A stretch of 59,689 nt of DNA from Candidatus Kaiserbacteria bacterium. GTDB lineage: Bacteria > Patescibacteriota > Minisyncoccia > Phycocordibacterales > JABAAK01. The stretch covers positions 1 to 59,689 of the forward strand of contig JAPPJI010000004.1 of NCBI GenBank assembly GCA_028820405.1, written 5' to 3'. Positions within the stretch are counted from its first letter, which is position 1. Each line of letters begins with the position of its first letter. The translations under genes and the position numbers were made by a program. Shown here piece after piece: positions 1 through 9,000 of the stretch. The notes under the pieces are model-generated. The model saw only the letters and a program-made list of their open reading frames with translations. It made no database searches and was not told the DNA's origin.

Positions 1-2
1 AG

Positions 3-71
3 GCACCCGTGCCGACCATCTTCCAGAGGAGAGTGATACCGGGAGGATCCGGGGCGCCGCAGTTGTTTTAG
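3..71 (+). CDS. possible 3' end of an upstream gene (partial)
   Basis: Frame 3 is open from the window edge to TAG at 69-71 and encodes about 22 residues ending APQLF. Its GC-rich codons match the housekeeping genes rather than the AT-rich methylase that follows. Frame 2 is also open and joins the methylase frame, so this stretch could instead be an N-terminal extension of that gene. Too short to assign a family. Confidence 0.3.
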   Translation, partial: APVPTIFQRRVIPGGSGAPQLF

Positions 72-76
72 GGGGT

Positions 77-727
77 ATGTATCGAGTGGACAGAAATAAT
101 TTCTACACCGTACAAAAGAAGGCAACTATCTATACACCAAAGGAAGTGAGTGAATTTCTATTTGATGTTTTGCGGTCGAGTATTCATCAAGATGACGGTG
201 TTATTTTTGACCCTTGTGTTGGAAATGGATCATTGCTTTTGCCATGGAAAAAGAGAGGGTACGATGTGTTTGGGGTTGATATAGAAGATCAAGATTTTCC
301 TAACACAAAAGTGTTGAACTATTTGGAGATGACTAAAAAGGATGTTGACAAAGATGTTTCTCTTGTTGTCATGAACCCACCGTTTAACATTGATGACAAG
401 ACGAAGGAGTATATCAAAAACCAATATGGCGGTAGACCGCTGTTGCCGGAGGTGTGGTTGCAGAAGGTGATAGAGTTGTTGGGTAAAGATATTCCAATAG
501 TTATGTTCACTCCATATGGATTTAGATTAAATCAAACAGAAGTTAGTAAGAGGTGGCAGAAGTTTTCAAGCGGGGAATATCCAGAAATAACAAGTATTAT
601 CTCTCTTCCCAAAGACGTGTTTGACGGCGTGTTGTTTCACAGTGAAATACTCTGTTTTAATTTGCCAAAAATGAAGGGGCATTACTTTGTCCAAACCAAC
701 AGGAGTGAAGGTGTTTTGTTTCGATAA
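77..727 (+). CDS. short adenine-specific DNA methyltransferase
   Basis: 216 residues. An S-adenosylmethionine-binding motif I (DPCVGNGS, residues 45-52) follows an N-terminal YTPKEV segment, and the catalytic motif IV NPPF lies at 100-103, the order of gamma-type N6-adenine methylases. At 216 residues it is shorter than most such enzymes, with little room for a target-recognition domain after motif IV. It lies 10 bp before an EcoRI-family restriction gene, so it is probably the protecting methylase, although it does not look like M.EcoRI. A G-rich run (70-75) sits too close to the ATG to be an ideal ribosome site; the frame is open upstream to the window edge, so the true start may lie outside. 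AT-rich and different in codon use from the neighbours, suggesting acquisition. Confidence 0.75.
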   Translation: MYRVDRNNFYTVQKKATIYTPKEVSEFLFDVLRSSIHQDDGVIFDPCVGNGSLLLPWKKRGYDVFGVDIEDQDFPNTKVLNYLEMTKKDVDKDVSLVVMNPPFNIDDKTKEYIKNQYGGRPLLPEVWLQKVIELLGKDIPIVMFTPYGFRLNQTEVSKRWQKFSSGEYPEITSIISLPKDVFDGVLFHSEILCFNLPKMKGHYFVQTNRSEGVLFR

Positions 728-728
728 T
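723..728 (+). promoter_or_regulatory. -10 element inside the methylase stop codon
   Basis: GATAAT, 9 nt before the restriction enzyme ATG. It would let the nuclease be transcribed apart from the methylase. Single-hexamer evidence only. Confidence 0.4.
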
Positions 729-737
729 GTATATACT

Positions 738-1433
738 ATGGCGACTAGTGATCAACTAAGAGAGAACAAAGAACAGCACAAACCTAAGAATACAGATTCC
801 ATAATTGATGACAGGTTGGCATCGGATGCAATGGAAAGGACGATAAGGTACATCAATGAACGGTTTCCTGACCTGGAGCGGGATGGGTACTATATTGACT
901 ATCAACAGACAGTGCTGTTGGCAGACTTGGTTGCTGTTATAAAAGGGTATGAGAAAAGAGTTGAATATGCCACACTAAACAACAAAGATGCGTTTATGAG
1001 TCCTGATGGTGGGTTATTGATTTTGAAAAAGAAAAGTGACAAAACATATCAACGATTGGTGTTGGTAGTTGAAATGAAGCGTCAAGGAACAAACGACAGG
1101 CGAGAAAAAGAAGGGAAGAAAAAACAGGCACAAGGAAACGCTGTCGAGCGTTTGGGTAAGAATTTGATTGGTATACGATCAACATTGCAGTATGAAAATA
1201 TAACACCATTTGTGTGTTTTGGTTGGGGTGTCGATTTTGTTGAGGGGTCTTCAATCCTAGACAGAATCATCACTATGAATGAGTTTTATGATTTGAACAA
1301 AATTTATGTTTTTAAGAAAGACGGATATAGTCCTGTCTCAATGTTTTTTAGAAAAGAACAATGGTCTGTAGAGGAGTTGTTTGAGGTTATGAAGGAGATA
1401 GCGGAAACAAGTATCAGGAATTACATACATTGA
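738..1433 (+). CDS. EcoRI-family type II restriction endonuclease
   Basis: 231 residues from ATG 738. The catalytic core matches EcoRI: SPDGG (D90), then VEMK (E112, K114), corresponding to EcoRI D91, E111 and K113. Downstream GNAVER (133-138) matches EcoRI GNAIER, which holds the base-contacting residues N141, E144 and R145, so GAATTC specificity is a reasonable prediction. The C-terminal AETSIR also resembles EcoRI STTSLR. The length is slightly below EcoRI (277). The start is chosen because GATAAT (723-728) lies 9 nt before this ATG and the EcoRI-like sequence begins after it; the hexamer overlaps the stop codon of the methylase gene, so the nuclease may have its own leaderless promoter. 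Confidence 0.88.
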   Translation: MATSDQLRENKEQHKPKNTDSIIDDRLASDAMERTIRYINERFPDLERDGYYIDYQQTVLLADLVAVIKGYEKRVEYATLNNKDAFMSPDGGLLILKKKSDKTYQRLVLVVEMKRQGTNDRREKEGKKKQAQGNAVERLGKNLIGIRSTLQYENITPFVCFGWGVDFVEGSSILDRIITMNEFYDLNKIYVFKKDGYSPVSMFFRKEQWSVEELFEVMKEIAETSIRNYIH

Positions 1434-1503
1434 GGGTGTATCGCCTTCTATCTAAGCTGGTTATGAAGAGGGTATCTAAACCTCAATTTGCAGAGGAGGG
1501 TGC

Positions 1504-1998
1504 CTAGACGAAGCTTGCGATGATGTCGATGATGTTCGGTTCAATAGAAGTATTTTTCTTGATGTTGATGCGTCGAAATGCCTTTTCAATATGTTCCATA
1601 GTGACGTCGTAAATAGGGAGGATTTCATTCATAGAGATTATCTTTTCTGTTTGAACAATGAGCCGTGCACGATCACCGGGGATGTCGATAATGTTGTAAC
1701 TACTTATTTTCTCCTTCGGTATGAAGTCGTTGTTCATAAAGAGACCGATATTGGTGATGCTGAAGGTGAGATTTTTAGGTTGTTGTCGACCTATGTAGAG
1801 GAACATGCTGGTTGCCATTGCAACAAGGGCACCAAAGATGTACATGTTTAAGAGGATGGCAATAACAATAACGGTGATGCCGAGGAGACCGATCAATAGC
1901 TCCTTGTCTTTTGACGCTGTTCCTTTTTCCTCAAGGAATTCCCACGTTGCATGTGTCTGTATCGTTGTGTCATCACGGTCCTTAGTGCCGCGTTTCAT
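1504..1998 (-). CDS. two-helix membrane protein, unknown function
   Basis: 164 residues from ATG 1998. A polar N-terminus is followed by two close hydrophobic helices (about residues 33-70), then a cytosolic-looking domain of about 90 residues with alternating beta-type segments, which resembles bacterial PH-like membrane proteins only in general layout. The start is set by TATACT (2012-2007) 8 nt upstream; a longer reading from 2064 would cross that promoter and lacks support. Transcribed divergently from the exchanger operon. No catalytic motif is visible and I do not recognise a named family. Confidence 0.7.
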   Translation of the reverse strand: MKRGTKDRDDTTIQTHATWEFLEEKGTASKDKELLIGLLGITVIVIAILLNMYIFGALVAMATSMFLYIGRQQPKNLTFSITNIGLFMNNDFIPKEKISSYNIIDIPGDRARLIVQTEKIISMNEILPIYDVTMEHIEKAFRRINIKKNTSIEPNIIDIIASFV

Positions 1999-2006
1999 AT
2001 ACTGAC

Positions 2007-2037
2007 AGTATACCGTAGCGATCATGGGTGGTATACT
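2007..2037. promoter_or_regulatory. divergent back-to-back -10 elements
   Basis: TATACT on the minus strand (2012-2007) lies 8 nt before ATG 1998, and TATACT on the plus strand (2032-2037) lies 8 nt before ATG 2046. The identical spacing on both sides predicts start-of-transcription within about 2 nt of each start codon. The -35 region of each promoter would overlap the core of the other, so the two are likely to compete. Confidence 0.65.
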
Positions 2038-2045
2038 TTGCCTAT

Positions 2046-2153
2046 ATGCGTCGTGTACTCTCATATATCAATATTTTTCTCACCGCATTCTTTTTTTCAT
2101 ATAGTATTATCAATTTCGGTGCTCATATTTACTTCTCTTTCATTGTCGTGTAG
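2046..2153 (+). CDS. 35-residue hydrophobic small protein
   Basis: ATG 2046 to TAG 2151-2153. The peptide begins MRRVLSY and is then almost entirely hydrophobic and aromatic (FLTAFFFSYSIINF), so it would form one membrane helix. TATACT 8 nt upstream supports a leaderless start. The stop is 3 nt before the ATG of the exchanger gene, so it may act as a short translated lead-in coupling translation of that gene, or be a small membrane subunit. Too short for family assignment. Confidence 0.5.
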   Translation: MRRVLSYINIFLTAFFFSYSIINFGAHIYFSFIVV

Positions 2154-2156
2154 CAC

Positions 2157-3113
2157 ATGGGGATCACACTTGCAATTATCGCCTTTGCCGTATCACTCGC
2201 TTCGCTCATTGCCTGTGTGCATTTTTTCTTACGGAGCGTTGAGCATATCGGTATCACCATCGGTGTCCGTCCGTTTGTCGTCGGGTCGCTCATTATTGCG
2301 TTCGGAACCACCTCACCGGAGCTCATGATCTCGATATTTGCTGTGCTCAACGGGTCTCCCGGTGTCCCCATTGCACAGGCAGTCGGATCAAACATTGCAA
2401 ACATTCTTTTTGTTCTCGGTATTGCGTCACTGTTTATTCGTCGTGTGTCGGCAACAATGACAAAGCAGGTGTCAAAAATAGACCTTCCGTTTATTGTCGG
2501 CAGTACGTTTCTCTACATTCTGTCGGTGTGGGACGGCGTTGTCTTTTTTTACGAAGGACTCCTCCTCCTTACCGCATTCGGTGTCTATGTCGGTCACATT
2601 TTCTTTTCTCGAGACAACCGATCGTATCCGACGACGACACAGAAGCAGTTGGGTGACATTGTTCGTGTGCCACGATCTGTCGGCATGTTCTTTTTGACAA
2701 TTGTCGGGATTGCACTCGCATCGCACCTTGTTGTTGAGTCTCTGCAGAGTATTGCACATGCGTTCTCTGTTCCTGAAGGGGTTATCGCGGTAACGGTGTT
2801 GGCAATCGGAACATCACTGCCGGAGATTGTTGTTGCGGTGCAGGCGGCACTGCGGAATGAGATAGAGTTGGTGTACGGAAGTATTGTGGGTGCGAACATT
2901 TTCAACCTGCTTGTTGTTGTCGGTATTCCCGCACTCATTACCACACTCTATGTTGATTTTGCCGGATTTTCTCTCCTCATCTTCGTTCTCGCCGGAGCAC
3001 TCCTCCTCTTCGTCATCTCAAGTCTGTCAACGAAGGTGCGTTCGTGGGAGGGAATTATCTTCATTCTTCTCTATGTTTTGCTTGTTATACAGTTGGGCGG
3101 TATACTGACATAA
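2157..3113 (+). CDS. CaCA-family sodium/calcium exchanger-like protein
   Basis: 318 residues with about ten membrane segments. The two alpha-repeats that define this family are clear: the first has GTTSPELMIS followed by GSNIANILFVLG (about residues 46-90), the second has AIGTSLPEIVVAV followed by GANIFNLLVVVG (about 215-260). The inverted-repeat architecture and size match YrbG-type antiporters, which exchange cations such as calcium against sodium or protons at the inner membrane. Substrate is not provable from sequence. It follows a 35-residue membrane peptide by 3 nt and its stop codon overlaps the MscS-like start. Confidence 0.88.
   Translation: MGITLAIIAFAVSLASLIACVHFFLRSVEHIGITIGVRPFVVGSLIIAFGTTSPELMISIFAVLNGSPGVPIAQAVGSNIANILFVLGIASLFIRRVSATMTKQVSKIDLPFIVGSTFLYILSVWDGVVFFYEGLLLLTAFGVYVGHIFFSRDNRSYPTTTQKQLGDIVRVPRSVGMFFLTIVGIALASHLVVESLQSIAHAFSVPEGVIAVTVLAIGTSLPEIVVAVQAALRNEIELVYGSIVGANIFNLLVVVGIPALITTLYVDFAGFSLLIFVLAGALLLFVISSLSTKVRSWEGIIFILLYVLLVIQLGGILT
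3101..3106 (+). promoter_or_regulatory. internal -10 element before the MscS-like gene
   Basis: TATACT, 6 nt before ATG 3113 and inside the 3' end of the exchanger gene. It would give a transcript starting at the A of the start codon. Confidence 0.5.
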
Positions 3114-4105
3114 TGATTTCCGTCGATGCAGGAGCACTCACTGATGCCGCTATCCCGCTCGGAGTTGCCGTAGGTATCGCTCTCTTTTGTGTTGTGCTGA
3201 GAACCATTCTCGTTACCCGTGTTTTTTCGGGGGAAGGAGAACGATCAACCTCTGTTATCCTCACAAGACTCCTCCTTGATCCCCGATTCTTCCCCTTTTT
3301 CGCTTTTCTTTTCGCGTTCCGATTCTTTCTTCCCGCTTCGTACGGTGCTTCGCCGTTTTTGAATAAAGCACTGTTCCTTCTCTTCACGATGCAGTTCATC
3401 GCCATCTCGTGGCGGTTTGTTGACATTGCCGTTGATCGATTTATTACCGGCACGTCAAAAACGGTACGTAGCGGCAGTGTTGTTTTGAAAGCGGTCATTG
3501 CTGCCGTTGCGTTCACGTTCTTGCTTGATAACCTCGGTGTGGCGGTTTCGACGCTTCTCGTCGCTCTCGGTATCTGCGGTGCAGTATTCGCCGTCATGTT
3601 TCGTGACAGCATCGCGAATCTTGCTTCCGCTGCAACCATAGCAATGACCCGGTTGTTTTCCGTCGGTGACGCTGTGTCTGTTCGGGGGAGGCGGGGCACA
3701 GTTCTCTCAATCGGAGGGATTGCAACGAGGATTCAGACAGAGGAGGGCGGTGTGTTGGTGGTGCCAAACCGTGATATGGTGACAAAGGTTGTTACCGTCA
3801 TTGACACCGCCGCGTCAACACTGGTGACGATAACAGTGCCGGTGCCCCGGACAACACCGACGAAACGAATAGAGGAGATACCGACCCTTTTTGAGCAGGT
3901 GGTGTCAGACACGGACAAGGCAGTATTCCGGCATGCAACCGTTGCGTCTGTTGATCCGTCAATGATTTCGTTTGAAGTGGTGTGTCAGGTTGACGGTGAC
4001 CGTGCGACCTGTGCCGCTGTTCGGCACAACCTCGCCGTACAGCTCCTCGCTGCACTGAAGCAGCGGTCATCACCGAGAAAAAAAGGTGATGTTGAGGAAG
4101 AGTAG
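3113..4105 (+). CDS. MscS-family mechanosensitive channel
   Basis: 330 residues. Four or so N-terminal membrane helices are followed by a pore-lining helix rich in Gly and Ala (about residues 160-185, ending AVMFRDSIANL) and the beta domain with VPNRDM (about 222-227), the standard MscS signature. The family opens under membrane tension to release solutes during osmotic downshock. ATG 3113 overlaps the exchanger stop (TAATG) and lies 6 nt after TATACT, so it can be expressed both by read-through and from its own leaderless promoter. A start further upstream would run out of frame through exchanger coding sequence and is less likely. Confidence 0.88.
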   Translation: MISVDAGALTDAAIPLGVAVGIALFCVVLRTILVTRVFSGEGERSTSVILTRLLLDPRFFPFFAFLFAFRFFLPASYGASPFLNKALFLLFTMQFIAISWRFVDIAVDRFITGTSKTVRSGSVVLKAVIAAVAFTFLLDNLGVAVSTLLVALGICGAVFAVMFRDSIANLASAATIAMTRLFSVGDAVSVRGRRGTVLSIGGIATRIQTEEGGVLVVPNRDMVTKVVTVIDTAASTLVTITVPVPRTTPTKRIEEIPTLFEQVVSDTDKAVFRHATVASVDPSMISFEVVCQVDGDRATCAAVRHNLAVQLLAALKQRSSPRKKGDVEEE

Positions 4106-4121
4106 TGCTTCAGTGTAGTAT
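4092..4121 (+). promoter_or_regulatory. promoter of tRNA-Val
   Basis: TTGAGG (4092-4097), 18 bp spacer, TAGTAT (4116-4121). The -10 ends 9 nt before the mature tRNA 5' end, leaving little or no 5' leader. Confidence 0.5.
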
Positions 4122-4130
4122 GAAAAGGTG

Positions 4131-4204
4131 GGGCGATTAGCTCAGTTGGCTAGAGCGTCTGGTTTACACCCAGAAAGTCGCAGGTTCGAGTCCTGCATCG
4201 CCCA
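4131..4204 (+). tRNA. tRNA-Val (UAC)
   Basis: 74 nt cloverleaf: acceptor GGGCGAT pairs with ATCGCCC, D-arm TAGCTCAGTTGG, anticodon stem TCTGG/CCAGA holding loop TTTACAC with anticodon TAC, T-arm GCAGG TTCGAGT CCTGC, discriminator A. No CCA is encoded. The gene for an RluA-type pseudouridine synthase starts 12 nt downstream. Confidence 0.96.
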
Positions 4205-4216
4205 CTAACACGATGT

Positions 4217-4933
4217 ATGACAGAGCCGACAATTCTATATGAAGATGACCATCTCCTTGCGGTGAACAAGCCGTCGGGTCTCGTGGTGCACCGCGGTGTC
4301 GGTGTTGATGAGTCAGAGACCTTGGCGGGCTGGATTTTGCAGCACTACCCGGATATTGCTGACGTTGGCGAGGGACCGGAAGGGGCACCCCGCCGTCCCG
4401 GCATGCCGCATCGGCTCGACAAAGGGACATCAGGGGTTATGATCATCGCAAAACGACAGGAAGTCTTCACCACACTCAAGCGACATTTTCAGAAAGGGCA
4501 GGTGCAAAAGGAGTACCATGCGTTTGTTCACGGTGCACCGAAGCAGGATCGGGGAACGGTCACCCTGCCGCTCGGTCGCAGTGTTCGTGATTTTCGGAAA
4601 CGGTCGGCAAGAAGTATACGGGGGCAAAAGCGGGATGCCTGTACGGAGTATGTTGTTGAGACTCGATGCAAAGACGCTTCTCTCGTTCGCTTCTATCCGA
4701 AAACAGGAAGGACCCACCAGATTCGTGTGCACGCACAGGCACTCCAGTCTCCCATTGTCGGGGATACGCTCTACGCACCGCGTCGACCGGTGCTGTTCGG
4801 CTTCTCCCGACTCGCACTCCATGCATACCGGTTGACACTTACAACACACCTGACCGACAATGAGCCGCTTGACCTCATTGCACCGTACCCTGACGATTTC
4901 CTCGCGGCCAAAGAACAGTGCTCACGCACATAG
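4217..4933 (+). CDS. RluA-family pseudouridine synthase
   Basis: 238 residues. The catalytic motif HRLDKGTSG (about residues 74-82, Asp nucleophile) and the downstream GRTHQIRVH substrate-binding motif (about 165-173) define the RluA/RluD family, which isomerises uridines in rRNA or tRNA. There is no N-terminal S4 domain, so it is closer to the compact RluA/RluC catalytic core. The ATG is 12 nt after tRNA-Val with no separate promoter or Shine-Dalgarno site visible, so it probably shares the tRNA transcript; tRNA 3' processing would leave a near-leaderless mRNA. Exact target base cannot be told from sequence. Confidence 0.9.
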   Translation: MTEPTILYEDDHLLAVNKPSGLVVHRGVGVDESETLAGWILQHYPDIADVGEGPEGAPRRPGMPHRLDKGTSGVMIIAKRQEVFTTLKRHFQKGQVQKEYHAFVHGAPKQDRGTVTLPLGRSVRDFRKRSARSIRGQKRDACTEYVVETRCKDASLVRFYPKTGRTHQIRVHAQALQSPIVGDTLYAPRRPVLFGFSRLALHAYRLTLTTHLTDNEPLDLIAPYPDDFLAAKEQCSRT

Positions 4934-4992
4934 TTTCAAAAAATAATCATCAGTTTTTGTCAAATAGTAATACCAGAAACGTTGTTCTTGTG

Positions 4993-4998
4993 TATACT
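4993..4998 (+). promoter_or_regulatory. -10 element for the 5049 gene
   Basis: TATACT preceded by TGTG; no -35 at standard distance. Unlike most TATACT boxes here it lies about 50 nt before the start codon, and the leader carries a strong Shine-Dalgarno AAGGAGGAGG (5037-5046). Confidence 0.5.
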
Positions 4999-5048
4999 CT
5001 CCAAGAGAGTTGCCCGTATCCATCCATAGGAGAGCAAGGAGGAGGGTT

Positions 5049-5963
5049 ATGCGTATTCGAAGGTATATCGGTGCGATCATCTGCACTGCAGTGATCGTGC
5101 CTGTTTCCGCAGGGAGTCAGGCGATGCCTGATGTTCATACAGCCGTTGACAGTCTCGTCCTCGAAGGGAAGGAACGTGCAGAGCGAGTGCAGGAGCGTAT
5201 CGCTTTGGCACATCGTCCGAATCGATGGATGCTGGACGTTTCATCGTTCCTTGAGCAGGATCGCCTCCATGATGCGGTGATCTGGTACCGATGGTCATCC
5301 GATTCGCTGGAGTACAAGCGGGATGCGGATATTGTACATCGTCTCATTCAGGACAACTACACCAAGACGCTCGTTGATACCCTGTATCAGGTGTACAGCC
5401 ACGTCGGAAAGAAGGTGCAGGCACCTGATGCGAACACCTCGTTTTCGTGGAAGCGGTTTCGCGAGTCAGTGTTGATGGCAGTCCTTAACAACCTGGACGG
5501 CTCTGATGAACGGCTCAAACAGGTGTACCTGGATGCTGACAAGCCGCTTGAGGTTCGTCGTGAAGCGTTCTTCGCCATTACGGATACGGTGTACATCAAG
5601 GAAGCAATCGCCCGCCGGTCTGATCAGCAGCGGCAGGCGAATGCGTACACCATTGAGGTGTCGTACCTTACCCGCCAGGGGCTGAAGCAGGAGGATGAGC
5701 GAATTGTCTCACAGGATCTTGCGGAACGTATTGTGTGGGATGCGTTAAACCAGGAGATGCGGGTTGCCGCTGTTTATGCAATTACGGACAAGGATCGTCT
5801 GGAATATCTCTTTCACCTGTCAGACCACCTTTGCACAACGTCAATGTATCGAAAGTATCGGTTTAACGAGCTTGCGTACGGACCGGCGTTAGTGCACTGC
5901 GGTAACCGGGATGTCAGGAGAATTGCGAGACAGCGTCTCGAACGGCTCTTTCCCGGTGAATAA
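5049..5963 (+). CDS. exported helical protein, unknown function
   Basis: 304 residues. Start ATG 5049 is fixed by the Shine-Dalgarno AAGGAGGAGG just upstream and by a signal peptide beginning MRIRRYIG with a hydrophobic stretch and a likely cleavage after SAGSQA. The mature part is hydrophilic and predicted alpha-helical, with many Arg, Glu and Asp residues and repeated short helical units around residues 150-290 reminiscent of HEAT-like repeats, though I cannot confirm a repeat consensus. Monocistronic: own promoter, terminator right after the stop. Function unknown. Confidence 0.75.
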   Translation: MRIRRYIGAIICTAVIVPVSAGSQAMPDVHTAVDSLVLEGKERAERVQERIALAHRPNRWMLDVSSFLEQDRLHDAVIWYRWSSDSLEYKRDADIVHRLIQDNYTKTLVDTLYQVYSHVGKKVQAPDANTSFSWKRFRESVLMAVLNNLDGSDERLKQVYLDADKPLEVRREAFFAITDTVYIKEAIARRSDQQRQANAYTIEVSYLTRQGLKQEDERIVSQDLAERIVWDALNQEMRVAAVYAITDKDRLEYLFHLSDHLCTTSMYRKYRFNELAYGPALVHCGNRDVRRIARQRLERLFPGE

Positions 5964-5968
5964 CAGAT

Positions 5969-5997
5969 CGCCCCAACCACTGTGTTGGGGCGATTTT
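5969..5997 (+). terminator. intrinsic terminator
   Basis: CGCCCCAAC pairs with GTTGGGGCG (9 bp, loop CACTGT), then ATTTT. Ends the 5049 transcript before the giant surface-protein gene. Confidence 0.85.
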
Positions 5998-6026
5998 CCA
6001 CAGATATAACGCGGTCAATGCTACAA

Positions 6027-6032
6027 TATAGT
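6027..6032 (+). promoter_or_regulatory. -10 element of the giant surface protein gene
   Basis: TATAGT, 8 nt before ATG 6041, overlapping a second candidate TACAAT (6022-6027). Confidence 0.45.
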
Positions 6033-6040
6033 CGTTTTGT

Positions 6041-9000
6041 ATGCACCTTTCCGTCTCTTTTTTGCAAAAAAATTTCCTTTTTTTTATCCCCCTGCTTTGG
6101 TTTTTGCTGCTGCCGACAGTTTTTGGACAAACAAGTGTCACACAGGTCTCACTGCAGGCATATCTCCTCGCCGGTGATACTAACATACCGCTCCCGTCAA
6201 ACAACAGTACGATTCATCCGGGAGATCGTGTTCTCTTAGTTCTCAACGCAACACCTGCTCCTCAACAGCAAATTGCACCACACCTTCAGTGTGACCTCAC
6301 CAGTCTTGACGGTACGAAACGGACGATTGTTGACAGTGCACGAAAATTTCCTCAATCACGTCAGGTGACGATGAATATTGACGCCCGATCGGGGAGCGGG
6401 GAGGTTGTCTGCAGGGTTTCGGTCGGCTCTGACGCGTCAGCCGGCTATGTTATCGGAACACCGACGCACACCTTTCTCGTGGAAGCGAAGCCTGCGGTCT
6501 CCATCACGCCGTACGGAAGAGTGAAAGAAGGGAAACAGCCTGCAAGATTTTTGATAGAGGTGGTGGACATCATTAAAGGAATATCGGTTGACGTCGGTTA
6601 TGCCTGTTCCCGTAACGGTAACAGAATTATTGAGCGTTCCGGACAGGGTGCCCCCACCTTCACCGATACGAACCGCCGCCGCACGATCGAAGTTCCGGTG
6701 AACGAGTCGGATGGTGATGGTGACATTGTCTGTACAATACATGAGAGTAGTGCGTACCGAATTGTGCGGGGATCAGCAACGGTAGCGGTCGATGAGGATA
6801 TTCCCCTCGTTTCCCTCGACACAAAAGACAGGGTTGACCAGGTGAATGAACGTGATGCACGGATTGTTTTTTCTGTGCAGCTGAACAAGCCGGCACCGAG
6901 GGGCGGTCTGACCATTGACCTCTCTTGCAGAGGTTCCGGGTTCTCAGGCAATCTTCTCGACATACCGCTCGGCAATCGCGTTGTGCAGTCCGGGAGAAAG
7001 TTGCTCGCATTCCCGGTCAACTTCTCACATGTTCATGTTGCCCATAACCGCTCAAGTGCATCAATCACCTGTTCGCTCAAGAAGAGTGCCCTGTATGACG
7101 TGAACAGCCAGAAGCGGTCAAAGCGGGTGCAGGTGCAGGCGAAACCGCTCGTCTCACTTACCGCTCTGCCGGGTGTCTCGAGTGTGTACGCAGGAAGTGA
7201 GGCGGTTTTCAAGCTTTCTGGGGCGTATCTGACGAGTAGTCTGCTCGTGTCCCTGTCCTGCACTCACAACAAGGTGCCAATTAATATCGGGAGCAGCACC
7301 CTGTTATCAAAACAGCAGCCCGCACGATTCGTTACGATCCCTACCAATCAATTGGAAGAGGGACCGATCACGTGTAGCGTCAGCGATAACCCGGAGTACA
7401 ACGTGGAGAATCGTAAGGCGGAGATTCGGGTACTGAAAGCATCAGCCATTCCTGTTGTCTCCATTGATCCTGATGTCTCGCCGGTGACGATGACATTTGC
7501 AGGCAGCAAACCTTCTTCCGGTGGGTCGGCAAATATCGGGTTTGTTGTCCGTGCACAGTCGTCAGGAGCTGCTGGTGCGGATAGTGTGTTTGTTGACCTC
7601 TCATGCGGTCTCGGCACTCGCGGGTCGGCAGGAGAGTCAGCGCTGCGAAGGAGGGAAACAATCTCCGTTCCGATCAACGATCCGAGAGGACACACGGTAT
7701 CAATTTCCCTCACCAGACTTCCGTTCCGGGGAACGTTCGTCTACTGCAGATTGGAGGAGTACGGTGAAGGAAATAAAGGATCACTCTTTCAGGTAGGGAC
7801 ATCGAGATCGGCTGAGGTGGCGGTTAATCCGTTACCAGCTGTCTCACTGCAGACGAACAAAACAACAGCACTGTCAGTGAATGACATTGTCGAGGTACAA
7901 CTCCACTCTTTCTACACCGAAGGTCTCTCCGGTCCGGTACCGATTTCATGGAACTGCTCATTCCCCTCCGATGACGTTCGGGTGAGGAGAGTTGCAGTCA
8001 AAGGTCAGCAGGAGGTTGGTTCGTACGGCGGGAGAGCGGTGGTGACGAATAGTCCCGGGCTGACGGTTGTCGGACGTTTTCTTGTTGTCGGGTTGGGGAG
8101 CAGTCCGGGGCGAGGTTCTGTTGCTTGCTCACTTGAGCCGCAGACAGATTCCGATATTGTCTATCTTGATGACACCTTTGCCCTCGCAGTCACGTCGCCG
8201 CCCGCACTCTCAATCCATGCAGTTGTCAATGGTCCTGTGTATACCGACGGCATTGCACGATTTTCTGTCCGATCCAACGCTGCATCTGCTGCTGATATTT
8301 CTGCACGAGTTTCCTGTCGGTACGGTAGTGGCGGTGCGGTGCGGACCAGTCTTGCCAACAGCGGCGGATTTGCACTCATTCGGTCAGGGCTCCGGTCAAC
8401 AGATTTTACCGTTGATCTTCGGCTCGGTCACCGGCAGCAGTCACAGGTTGTCTGTTCACTGCAACCGGGCGGCGATTACGCAGTTATCGGCAGGCAGGCA
8501 TCCGTCACCCTTACCCAGCCAAGTGACCGGCCGATTATCAGCATTACTCCCCGCGACCCGGTGATCGGAAAAGAGAACGGCCGATTCCAAAACGCTGTTT
8601 TTGTCATCAACGGCACACGAATTCCTGCTGGCGGAGTAACCGTCGGTTTAAAGTGTCAGACACAAGACTTGTTCGTGCGAGATTTTCAAAAGACCGTTGA
8701 CCTCTCGCCCGGGTATTCGTCGGTAGCGCGTGTTGTGTCAATACAGAGGCTGCACGTGAGCCCCGGATACATTGCCTGTGCACTGCGTCCTTCTGAGAAT
8801 CGTCAGTATGATATCAGGGGATCACTGTCAGAGGCACTTGTGACCGTTGAGTATGAAGAAGGAATTTGTGGGCCGACCGGGTACTCTTGCGAGAGCGGGA
8901 AGCAGTATTGGGTCGAAGGTTATTACGGACCGAATACGTCCGCACTCAAGTGTCTCGGCGTCGGCGGCGGTGTCGACAGTGCAGTTTGTTTGGACGATAT

